Shown here in pieces: positions 44,205 to 51,331 of a DNA stretch of 64,000 nucleotides. A program made the position numbers and the translations under genes. A model generated the notes under the pieces. That model worked only from the letters and a program-made list of their open reading frames with translations. It did not search any database and was not told the DNA's origin. The stretch is from Sphaerotilus mobilis (lineage in GTDB: Bacteria; Pseudomonadota; Gammaproteobacteria; Burkholderiales; Burkholderiaceae_C): contig NZ_SGWV01000007.1 of NCBI RefSeq assembly GCF_004216565.1, positions 806,001-870,000 of the forward strand. Reading direction: 5' to 3'. Each line of letters starts with the position of its first letter. The stretch's first letter is position 1.

Positions 44205-45154
44205 GAGGCGTGTCTCCAGTCAAGGACCATCTTCAGGCAGCCGGCGTCCGCAAACGCCTGCTGGTAGGCCGACCCGGCGTGCTCGGCACGCTCCTGGTGG
44301 GTGATCAGGCCGCGCAGATCCAACCGGCCGTCCTGCAGCAACTGCTGCACCGCCAGAAGATCGGGGCGCTTCCATTCGGCGGCCACGCGGATGCGCGCTT
44401 CGCGCATGAAGGCGGGCGGGAAACTCAGCGTCAGCGGCGCGGCATAGAAGCCGGCCAGCACCACCTCGCCACCGGGCGACAGGCGGGCCACCAGGGTGTC
44501 GAGCAGGCCGGCGTCACCGCTGACGTCGTAGATCGCGCGGTAGTCGCGCCGCGGGTCGTCTTCCGGCGCGATGACGCGGTAGCCCTCGGCGCCGGACTGG
44601 CGCGCGGCCTGGGTCTCCCAGACCGTGAAATCGGTGTAGCCGGCGGCCACGTTCAAGCGCGCCAGCAGGCGGCCCAGCACGCCATGGCCAACGATCAGGT
44701 CCGGCGGCGTGTGGGCCACGCCCGTGCCACCGCCCGAGACGCTGTGATAAGCCGTCGCGGCCAGCGCGATCAGCACCGCGTCGGCACCCAGCGCATCGGC
44801 CACCGGCACAACCCGCTGACCGGGCACAACCAGGCGCGAGGCGGAGGCGCCGAACAGGCCGCGGACCTCGCCGAAGCAGCGCGCACCCGGCACGAACACC
44901 CGTTGGCCCAGCCGCACGTCGCTGGCCGAACCGACCTCGATCACGCGGCCAACCGCCTCGTAGCCCGGCACCAGCGGGTAGCCCATGCCCGGAAACATCG
45001 GCATGCGGCCGGTCCAGATCAGGCGTTCGGTGCCGGTGGAGATGCCACTCCATTCGACCTCGACGACGACGTCTTCCGGTTCAGCCGGCGGCAGGTGCAG
45101 GCGCGCCAGCTGCAGGTGTTCCGGACGCTCGATCACGACGGCCTGGGTGTTCAT
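44201..45154 (-). CDS. bchC: BchC, bacteriochlorophyllide a dehydrogenase
   Basis: 317 residues of the zinc-independent medium-chain dehydrogenase type: VVEVEWSGISTGTERLIWTGRMP near residue 30, GYPLVPGYEAVGRVIEVG near 58 and DLIVGHGVLGRLLARLN near 150. It oxidises the 3-hydroxyethyl group to 3-acetyl in bacteriochlorophyll synthesis. First gene of the long bchCXYZ-puf transcript, preceded by a promoter whose -35 box lies inside a PpsR-like site. Confidence 0.95.
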   Translation of the reverse strand: MNTQAVVIERPEHLQLARLHLPPAEPEDVVVEVEWSGISTGTERLIWTGRMPMFPGMGYPLVPGYEAVGRVIEVGSASDVRLGQRVFVPGARCFGEVRGLFGASASRLVVPGQRVVPVADALGADAVLIALAATAYHSVSGGGTGVAHTPPDLIVGHGVLGRLLARLNVAAGYTDFTVWETQAARQSGAEGYRVIAPEDDPRRDYRAIYDVSGDAGLLDTLVARLSPGGEVVLAGFYAAPLTLSFPPAFMREARIRVAAEWKRPDLLAVQQLLQDGRLDLRGLITHQERAEHAGSAYQQAFADAGCLKMVLDWRHAS

Positions 45155-45220
45155 GTCCGCGCTCCTCGGCGGTGCATGCCCGTCGGCGTGGGGTTGATCG
45201 GCGTCTTGTCCATGGATGTC

Positions 45221-45260
45221 ATCCTAGGCTGACGTAACGCAACGTCAAGTTAAATTTACA
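45221..45260 (-). promoter_or_regulatory. bchC promoter with PpsR/CrtJ-like site
   Basis: On the minus strand TGTAAATTTAACTTGACG (45260-45243) fits TGT-N12-ACA except for the last base. Inside it begins TTGACG as a -35 box, followed after 16 bases by TAGGAT (45226-45221) as -10. PpsR/CrtJ represses photosynthesis genes under oxygen by binding such sites. A second inverted repeat, TGACGT-N6-ACGTCA, overlaps (45230-45247) and could be another operator. The region is much richer in A+T than its surroundings. Confidence 0.7.
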
Positions 45261-45305
45261 CTTGGTTTTCCCGGGGTATGCCCCCAGGCGATTCGTTCAT
45301 TCAGG

Positions 45306-46445
45306 TCAGGACGACCCGGTCTTGTCGGCGACCAGCACCTGCACCAGCAGCGGCTGCCGGGTGGCGACGCGCCGCACGCGCTGGAAACCGGCCTCGCGCA
45401 GCAGTGCCTCCAGGCGCTCGACCGGGCGTGGCCGGCCCTGCCCCATCGCCAGCAGGTAGAAGCCGAAATAAGCGTCGCCCATCGCATGCGCACCGGGCGT
45501 GCCGGCCATGGGCTCGGCCAGCAGCAGGCGCCCGCCGGGTGCCAGTGCCTGCCAGACCGCGCGCAGCAGCGTCGCCACCGCCGCGTCGTCGTGATCGTGG
45601 ACAACGCGCAACAGCGTCACCACATCCGCGCCCGCCGGCAGGCGGTCCTGAAGGAAGCTGCCGGCCCAGACGCGGCTGCGCCCGGCCAGGCCGGCGCCTT
45701 CCAGCCGCAGACGGGCTCGCGCGGCGACGTCCGGCAGATCAAACACCTCCACCTGCAACGACGGCGCGGCCGCCGCCGCCTGTTCGGCAAAGGCGCCCTC
45801 GCCGCCGCCCACGTCCAGCAGGCGGCGATGGCGCCCGAGCGGCACGGCCTGCAGCACCTGGGCCGCCACCATCGGCTGCGTGGCCGCCATCAGCGCCGAA
45901 TAGGCGCCGGCCGTCTCGGCCCCGCCGTCGCGTCCGGGCTGGCCGGCATAGGGCCAGAAGCGCGCCAGTTCGCCCGGCGGCGAGGTGCCACGCAGGAGGG
46001 CCACGGGATCGTCGAGGTCGCGGTAGAAGGCGGCGTGGTGCAGCACCAACGCGCGCAAGCCGGCGTCGGTCGCCAGCGGCAGGCCGAGCGGTCCCAGCCC
46101 ATGGCGGTCGCCGGAGCGGCGTTCCAGCAGACCCAGCGAGCCGGCGGCGCGAAGCAGGCGCTCACAAGCGTCGGACGGCAGGTTCAGCGCCTGGGCCAGC
46201 CAGGCGCTGGTCTGCGGTCCTTCGGTCAGCAGGCGTTCGAACACGCCCAGCCGGACGCAGGCCAGCAGCACCTGCGAGTAGACGAAGCCCGCCATCAGGT
46301 CGAAGACCTGGCGGGCGCGGCGGCGGGCGATCCAGCGCGTCAGCGGCAGGGCTTCGGCCCAGCGCCGCACGTCCTCGCGCGCCAGCAGTCGGTCACGCCA
46401 ACGCGGCCAGGCGTCGCGCCACGGCGGCCACGGCAGGGCGGACAT
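45306..46445 (-). CDS. crtF: CrtF, demethylspheroidene O-methyltransferase
   Basis: 379 residues. A helical dimerisation half is followed by the SAM-binding motif RLLDVGGGEGAFAEQ near residue 213 and the active-site region LLRVVHDHDDAAVATLL near 284. It methylates the 1-hydroxy group of carotenoids such as demethylspheroidene or rhodovibrin to the methoxy form. It follows crtE by 13 bases. A roughly 150-base regulatory gap separates it from bchC. Confidence 0.93.
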   Translation of the reverse strand: MSALPWPPWRDAWPRWRDRLLAREDVRRWAEALPLTRWIARRRARQVFDLMAGFVYSQVLLACVRLGVFERLLTEGPQTSAWLAQALNLPSDACERLLRAAGSLGLLERRSGDRHGLGPLGLPLATDAGLRALVLHHAAFYRDLDDPVALLRGTSPPGELARFWPYAGQPGRDGGAETAGAYSALMAATQPMVAAQVLQAVPLGRHRRLLDVGGGEGAFAEQAAAAAPSLQVEVFDLPDVAARARLRLEGAGLAGRSRVWAGSFLQDRLPAGADVVTLLRVVHDHDDAAVATLLRAVWQALAPGGRLLLAEPMAGTPGAHAMGDAYFGFYLLAMGQGRPRPVERLEALLREAGFQRVRRVATRQPLLVQVLVADKTGSS

Positions 46446-46458
46446 TGGACGCGCCGAC

Positions 46459-47364
46459 TCAGGCAGCCTGGACGCGCCAGGCGGCTTCCGGCGTGCGCGG
46501 GCGGATGTCTTCCAGTCCGGTGGGCACCAGCCGGCGGGCCTCGTGGCGGATCAGGGCCCGGAAGCCGGCCGCACCGGGGCAGTCGGGCACAGCGGCCTCG
46601 GTCTCGTCCATCAGGCGGCGGAACTCGGCCAGCGCGCCGTCCAGCCCCAGTTCACGGGTCATGCTGGGCCGGTCCAGCTCGATGTCGCGGTGCACCGGCT
46701 TGCCCAGCGCCTGGGCGTCGCCCACGACATCGCGGATGTCATCGGCGACCTGGTAGGCCTGACCCAGCCGCTCGCCCAGGCCCCGCCACGGCTCCGGCGT
46801 CGATCCGGCCGATTGGGCACCCGCCATGGTCGCCGCCGCGAACAGCGCGCCGGTCTTGGCCTGCTGGTAGTCACGCAGCGTGACCTGCGGTTCGCACTCC
46901 CAGGCCTGCCCGGCGACGATGCCCAGCGGCATCCCCACACCCCGGCTGACGGTGGCCAGCAGGCCCGGCAGGCGGCTGACATGGCGGCCGGCGGCACGGC
47001 CAAGGGCCTCGTAGGCGGCCACGATCAGCGCATCACCGGCCAGCACGGCCAGGCGTTCGCCCCAGGCCTTCTGGACCGAAGGCCGGCCGCGCCGCGTCGC
47101 CGCGTCATCGAAACAGGGCAGGTCGTCATGGACCAGCGAGGCGCAGTGCAGCAACTCGATGGCGACCGCCGCCGCGTCGGTCAGCGCCGGGTCGTCCTCG
47201 CCGCAGGCATGGGCCACCGCCAGCACCAGCTGCGGCCGGATGCGGGCCCCGCTTGGAAACACCGCATGCTGCATCGCACCGGCCAGACGCGGCGGCCGGC
47301 CGGGGCCGTCGATGGCCTGCAAGGCGGCGTGCAGGGCACGCTCGATCCGGTCCAGATTCGGCAT
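46459..47364 (-). CDS. crtE: CrtE, geranylgeranyl diphosphate synthase
   Basis: 301 residues with the two Asp-rich prenyltransferase motifs: HDDLPCFDDAATRRGRPS near residue 79 and QVADDIRDVVGDAQALGK near 205. It makes the C20 diphosphate used both by phytoene synthase (crtB here) and for the geranylgeranyl tail of bacteriochlorophyll (bchG, bchP here). It is divergent from crtD, and the 104-base gap carries a perfect PpsR motif. Confidence 0.95.
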   Translation of the reverse strand: MPNLDRIERALHAALQAIDGPGRPPRLAGAMQHAVFPSGARIRPQLVLAVAHACGEDDPALTDAAAVAIELLHCASLVHDDLPCFDDAATRRGRPSVQKAWGERLAVLAGDALIVAAYEALGRAAGRHVSRLPGLLATVSRGVGMPLGIVAGQAWECEPQVTLRDYQQAKTGALFAAATMAGAQSAGSTPEPWRGLGERLGQAYQVADDIRDVVGDAQALGKPVHRDIELDRPSMTRELGLDGALAEFRRLMDETEAAVPDCPGAAGFRALIRHEARRLVPTGLEDIRPRTPEAAWRVQAA

Positions 47365-47418
47365 GGTGACCTTTCAGGGCCGGCGCTCCCCGGCACCCAC
47401 CACGGGCACCAGACAAAG

Positions 47419-47436
47419 TGTCAGCTTTGCTTTACA
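47419..47436. promoter_or_regulatory. PpsR/CrtJ operator between crtE and crtD
   Basis: TGTCAGCTTTGCTTTACA fits TGT-N12-ACA exactly. It lies in the AT-rich part of the divergent crtE/crtD gap, 55 bases from the crtE start and 33 from crtD, so one repressor dimer could control both directions. An imperfect second copy (TGTCAGAAACCAATGTAA on the minus strand, 47450-47433) overlaps its end. Confidence 0.75.
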
Positions 47437-47468
47437 TTGGTTTCTGACACCAAGAATAGACACAGGTC

Positions 47469-49079
47469 ATGAACCCGTCAATGCAGCCTAGCCCAGGGGG
47501 TACGTACCGCCCCGGGCCGCCACGAACGAACCGATCCCCACAGGTGCTGGTGATCGGCGCGGGCGTGGGCGGGCTGACCGCTGCGGCGCTGCTGGCCCGA
47601 CAGGGGCTGCAGGTGCGGGTCTTGGAACAGGCGGATGCGCCCGGCGGCAAGCTCGGCCAGATCGCGGTCGGCCCGCACCGCCTGGATGCCGGCCCGACGG
47701 TGCTGACGATGCGCTGGGTCTTTGACGCCCTGTTCGATGCGCTGGGCCTGTCCTTCGAACGCTGCGTGACGCTGCAACGCTGCGAGGTGCTGGCCCGCCA
47801 CGCCTGGGGCGATCAGTGGCTGGACCTGCATGCCGACCTGGACGCCAGCGTCGACGCCATCGCCCTGCTGTCCGGCCCGGCCGAGGCGGCCCGCTACCGG
47901 GTCTTCTGCCAGCGCGCACAGGCCGTCTTCCGGACCCTGGACCGCCCATTCCTGCAGGCCAGCCGGCCCAACCCGCTGTCGCTGACCGCGCGGGTCGGTT
48001 GGCGGCGCCTGCCCGACATGCTGGCCATCGCGCCGTTCCGCAGCCTGTGGGACGAACTCGGCCGCCACTTCCACGACCCGCGCCTGCGCCAGCTGTTCGG
48101 CCGCTACGCGACGTACTGCGGCAGTTCGCCGTTCGACGCCCCGGCCACGCTGATGCTGGTCGCCCACGTCGAGCGCGAGGCCGTCTGGCAGCTCGACGGC
48201 GGCATGCGCTCGCTCGGCCGGGCGCTGCTGCAGGCGGCGCAGTCGCAAGGCGTGCAGGTCGACTGCAACCAGCCGGTCGCCGAGATCCGCGTCGAACGCG
48301 GCCGCGTCTGCGGCGTGCGGCTGGCCAGCGGCGAGTGCATCGACGCCGACGCGGTGTTGTTCAACGGCGACGCCGCCGCGCTGCAGGCCGGCTTGCTGGG
48401 CGAGTCCGCGCGTGCGGCGATGGGCGGCGGCAAGCCGCTGCCCCGGTCGCTGTCGGCGCTGACCTGGCACTTCGAGGGCCGCGTCGACGGCGGTCCGCTG
48501 TCGCACCACAACGTCTTTTTCAGCCCGCCCGAACACGACGGCTACCGGCGCGAGTTCGACGACCTGGCCGCCGGCCGGCTGCCGGCCAGCCCGACGGTCT
48601 ACGTCTGCGCCCAGGACCGCCGGGCCCATGACGACGGCCCCATGCCCGACGGCCCCGAACGGCTGATGTGCCTGGTCAACGCGCCCGCCGAAAGCACGGG
48701 CCGGACCCTGGACGAACTGGAGATCTCCGCATGCGAACAGGCGATGTGGCAACAGCTGGCGAGGGCCGGCGTGAGCCTGATGTCGACCGGCGAACCGCCT
48801 CGGATCACCCGACCGGCCGATCACGCGCGCCGCTACCCGGGCAGCGGGGGGGCGCTCTACGGCCCGGCGAGCCGGGGCTGGCAGGCCAGCTTCCAGCGTC
48901 CAGCCCACAAGACCCGGCTGGCGGGGCTCTACTTGGCGGGTGGCACGGTCCACCCGGGACCGGGCGTGCCCATGGCGGCGCTGTCCGGTCGACTTGCCGC
49001 GCAGCAGATGCTCGCGGACCTGGCTTCGACCTTCCGGTTCCACCCGGTGGCTACGCCTGGTGGTATGTCGACGCCCTGA
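47469..49079 (+). CDS. crtD: CrtD, carotenoid 3,4-desaturase (hydroxyneurosporene/methoxyneurosporene dehydrogenase)
   Basis: 536 residues. The FAD motif VLVIGAGVGGLTAAALLARQG is near residue 27 and the C-terminal GLYLAGGTVHPGPGVPMAALSGRLAAQQML closes the cofactor site. It introduces the 3,4 double bond into hydroxylated carotenoids. The last 20 or so codons read through DNA that in another frame encodes the start of CrtC, so the two genes overlap. An inner ATG (47481) is a possible start. It is divergent from crtE under a shared PpsR site. Confidence 0.94.
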   Translation: MNPSMQPSPGGTYRPGPPRTNRSPQVLVIGAGVGGLTAAALLARQGLQVRVLEQADAPGGKLGQIAVGPHRLDAGPTVLTMRWVFDALFDALGLSFERCVTLQRCEVLARHAWGDQWLDLHADLDASVDAIALLSGPAEAARYRVFCQRAQAVFRTLDRPFLQASRPNPLSLTARVGWRRLPDMLAIAPFRSLWDELGRHFHDPRLRQLFGRYATYCGSSPFDAPATLMLVAHVEREAVWQLDGGMRSLGRALLQAAQSQGVQVDCNQPVAEIRVERGRVCGVRLASGECIDADAVLFNGDAAALQAGLLGESARAAMGGGKPLPRSLSALTWHFEGRVDGGPLSHHNVFFSPPEHDGYRREFDDLAAGRLPASPTVYVCAQDRRAHDDGPMPDGPERLMCLVNAPAESTGRTLDELEISACEQAMWQQLARAGVSLMSTGEPPRITRPADHARRYPGSGGALYGPASRGWQASFQRPAHKTRLAGLYLAGGTVHPGPGVPMAALSGRLAAQQMLADLASTFRFHPVATPGGMSTP

Positions 49080-49972
49080 GCGAGCCGCAGCCCGACGGCA
49101 GCCGGCTCGGTCTGGCGCTGATCGCCTTCATCGGCAGCGTCTTCTCGCCCTGGTACGCGGCCCGGCGCCGCCGGCTGGGTGACGACGGGGCGCCGGCCGA
49201 GGCGCACTGCGCCGTCAACCTGTCGCTCTACCGGCTGATGCCGGCGCCGGGTCGTGTCCGCAAGCTCTGGTGCATGACCGAGCGCAGCGACCAGACCTTG
49301 CAGCGCGATGCCCGCAGCCTCTCGATCGGCCCCAGCCGCCTGCGCTGGCAGGGTCAGGACCTGCTGGTCACGCTGGACGAATGGGCCGTGCCCTGGCCGC
49401 GCAAGCTGCGTGGCGAGCTGTGCCTGATGCCGGCGGTCGGCCCGGCCACCGAATTCGACCTCGACGCCGCCGGCCACCACCGCTGGCAACCGGTGGCACC
49501 GCGTGCGCGCATCGCGGTCGACCTCTCTTCGCCCGGCTGGCGTTGGCAGGGCGACGCCTACCTCGACCACAACCGCGGCGATCGACCGCTGGAACGGGAC
49601 TTCGCCCACTGGCAATGGCAACGCCAGCAGGCCAGCGACGGCCTGGGCAGCCGGATCGACTACGTCACCCAGCCCCGGCAAGGCCCGGCCCGCGCGCTGC
49701 ACCTGTCGATCGGCCGCGACGGCCGCCTGCAGACGCTGGACCCGCCCGCGACGCACACCTTGTCGTCCACCGCCTGGGGCATCGACCGCACCGGTCACGG
49801 CCCGCCGCCGCTGGCCGTGGCGGGCACGCTCGAAAGCGGCCCCTTCTACGCCCGAACGCTGCTGCAGGACGCCGACGGCCGCCTGGCGGTGCACGAAAGC
49901 CTGTCGCTGGACCGCTTCCAGCAGCGCTGGGTGCAGGGCCTGTTGCCGTTCAGGATGCCGAGGTGGGGGTGA
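49025..49972 (+). CDS. crtC: CrtC, acyclic carotenoid 1,2-hydratase (start unclear)
   Basis: Conserved CrtC sequence begins FDLPVPPGGYAWWYVDAL at 49025 and continues LIAFIGSVFSPWYAARR, then AWGIDRTGHGPPPLAVAG to the stop, about 315 residues. It adds water to the terminal double bond of neurosporene or lycopene. No ATG, GTG or TTG occurs in this frame near the conserved start. The nearest are an ATG at 48731 and a GTG at 48668, both deep inside crtD in another frame. The next internal ATG is 49238, which would remove conserved sequence. Coordinates mark the start of family similarity, not a start codon. Confidence 0.85.
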   Translation, partial: FDLPVPPGGYAWWYVDALSEPQPDGSRLGLALIAFIGSVFSPWYAARRRRLGDDGAPAEAHCAVNLSLYRLMPAPGRVRKLWCMTERSDQTLQRDARSLSIGPSRLRWQGQDLLVTLDEWAVPWPRKLRGELCLMPAVGPATEFDLDAAGHHRWQPVAPRARIAVDLSSPGWRWQGDAYLDHNRGDRPLERDFAHWQWQRQQASDGLGSRIDYVTQPRQGPARALHLSIGRDGRLQTLDPPATHTLSSTAWGIDRTGHGPPPLAVAGTLESGPFYARTLLQDADGRLAVHESLSLDRFQQRWVQGLLPFRMPRWG

Positions 49973-50057
49973 GCCGGGAAGCGTTCGCTCAAGGACCCAC
50001 GACGCCATCGGGCGCCTCGGGGCCGGTCTTGACGCGTTGACCCATCGTCAACAGCCC

Positions 50058-50076
50058 GTCTGACAGCACGTCAGAC
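50058..50076. terminator. inverted repeat between convergent crtC and the hemA-bciA-orf41 operon
   Basis: Perfect 7-bp stem GTCTGAC/GTCAGAC with a 5-base loop, in the 120-base gap between converging genes. There is no U-tract in either direction. It may act as a weak bidirectional terminator. Confidence 0.4.
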
Positions 50077-50092
50077 AGCGCCGGTATCCGAC

Positions 50093-50218
50093 CTAACGAT
50101 CCGACTTGCGGCGCTCCTTCAACCACTTCCGGTTCACCCACCACTCGCGCAGCGCCCAGACCAGCACCACGCCGAAGACCAGCAGCAGTTCGAGCAAGGC
50201 GGCCAGGTCGGACGACAT
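50093..50218 (-). CDS. orf41, small single-helix membrane protein downstream of bciA
   Basis: 41 residues (MSSDLAALLELLLVFG..., ending KERRKSDR), one hydrophobic helix at about residues 4-22 followed by a Trp- and Arg/Lys-rich tail (WALREWWVNRKWLKERRKSDR region). It starts 13 bases after the bciA stop. I do not recognise the family. Size, helix and basic tail suggest an inner-membrane peptide that could assist a pigment enzyme or complex. Confidence 0.65.
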   Translation of the reverse strand: MSSDLAALLELLLVFGVVLVWALREWWVNRKWLKERRKSDR

Positions 50219-50231
50219 CGGCTTCTCCGGT

Positions 50232-51281
50232 TCAGCGCGCCGCCGGCCGGGCCGGGTCGGCCTGGGTGGCAGGGGTGGCCTGCGTCGACCGAGGGGCAGC
50301 GTCGAGCAGGCGGCGGTAGTGATCGGCCAGCGTGTCGCGGCCGGTCGACGGGGTGAGGTCGTCGCGGTAGCGGCTGCTGGCCGCGTCCCAGACCAGCATG
50401 GACTCGCTGGCGTAGTAGCGGCCGATGCGGGCGTATTCGGCCCGCTGGGCGATGGGGGCGCGCCAGCGGCGTGGCGTCAGGCGGGCAAGGCCGTCGAGCA
50501 GCGCGGCGATGTGCTCCAGCAGCGCGAGCGGCACCGAGCGCAGGCGCAGCGGCTGGCCGGTCAGGTCGGCCAGCAGGCGGGCCTGGTCCAGCGGGGTCAG
50601 CGCCGGGCCGGGTCCGCCGATGGGCAGGATGTGGCGCTGCCGGGCCGGGTCATCGAGGCAGGCGACCAGATAGGCCGCGAGGTCATCGTCGCTGATGGGT
50701 CGGCAGGCGGTGCCGGTGCCCGCGCCGAAGACGTGGAAGGCGCCGCCACGCCGGACCCGGTCGACCTGGCCGGACAGCGACTTGAAGTAGGCCGTCGGCC
50801 GCACGATCACCCAGGCCAGCGGGCTGGCTTGCAGCTCGGCCTCGAAGGCCAGCTTGGCCTGCTGGAAGGCCAGACGGGGCCGTTGCAGGCAGATCGCCGA
50901 CAGCAGCACGAACTGGGACACGCCGGCCGCCTGCGCCGCCTGCAGCGCCTGGCGATGGGCAAGGTGGTCGATGGCCCAGGCCTCTTCGGCGACACCGGTG
51001 CGTGAGGCCAGGCAGCTGACGATGGCACGCACCGGGCCGGCATGGGCGAGGGCTTCGGCCACGGCGCCCGCTTCGGCCACGTCGCCCCAGACCAGCGTGA
51101 CGCCCGGCAAGGCCGCCGCGACCTCGGCCGGCGAGCGGCCGGCCTGACGGCGCACCAACACCAGCACCTCGTGGCCTGCGGCTCGCAGCGCCCGCGCGGT
51201 GGCCCGGCCGATGGTGCCGGTGGCGCCCAGCAGCAGAACCCGGCCCGCACCCGATCCGTGGACCGGCTCAGTCGGCACCAT
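50232..51281 (-). CDS. bciA: BciA-type 3,8-divinyl (proto)chlorophyllide 8-vinyl reductase
   Basis: 349 residues from ATG 51281. An atypical short-chain dehydrogenase: NADPH motif LLGATGTIGRATARAL near residue 16, VSCLASRTGV near 88 and FVLLSAICLQRPRLAFQQAKLAFE near 125. The C-terminal IGRYYASESMLVWD segment is characteristic of BciA proteins. It reduces the 8-vinyl group during (bacterio)chlorophyll synthesis. It is downstream of hemA and followed by orf41. A short 13-bp repeat spans its start. Confidence 0.88.
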   Translation of the reverse strand: MVPTEPVHGSGAGRVLLLGATGTIGRATARALRAAGHEVLVLVRRQAGRSPAEVAAALPGVTLVWGDVAEAGAVAEALAHAGPVRAIVSCLASRTGVAEEAWAIDHLAHRQALQAAQAAGVSQFVLLSAICLQRPRLAFQQAKLAFEAELQASPLAWVIVRPTAYFKSLSGQVDRVRRGGAFHVFGAGTGTACRPISDDDLAAYLVACLDDPARQRHILPIGGPGPALTPLDQARLLADLTGQPLRLRSVPLALLEHIAALLDGLARLTPRRWRAPIAQRAEYARIGRYYASESMLVWDAASSRYRDDLTPSTGRDTLADHYRRLLDAAPRSTQATPATQADPARPAAR

Positions 51282-51331
51282 CACCGGTCACCATCACTCG
51301 GCACCATCACCCGGCACCATCACCCGGCACC
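51274..51331. repeat. 13-bp direct repeats across the hemA stop and bciA start
   Basis: About four and a half copies of GGCACCATCACCC (periods of 12-14 bases, the last two perfect) cover the hemA 3' end and the bciA start codon. The gap between the two genes is therefore of repeat origin, and copy-number change would alter the spacing. Confidence 0.75.

Noticed and set aside
36162-45154. pufQ or pufX gene in the puf operon
   Set aside because: No frame resembles PufQ before pufB, and pufM is followed by orf73 and pufC. orf75 is between pufB and pufA and aligns better with PufB than with PufX by eye.
48846-48852. Run of seven G as a programmed frameshift site joining CrtD to CrtC
   Set aside because: A shift there would remove the conserved CrtD C-terminus (the FAD-closing segment). 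It is more likely a place to check for sequence error than a functional slip site.
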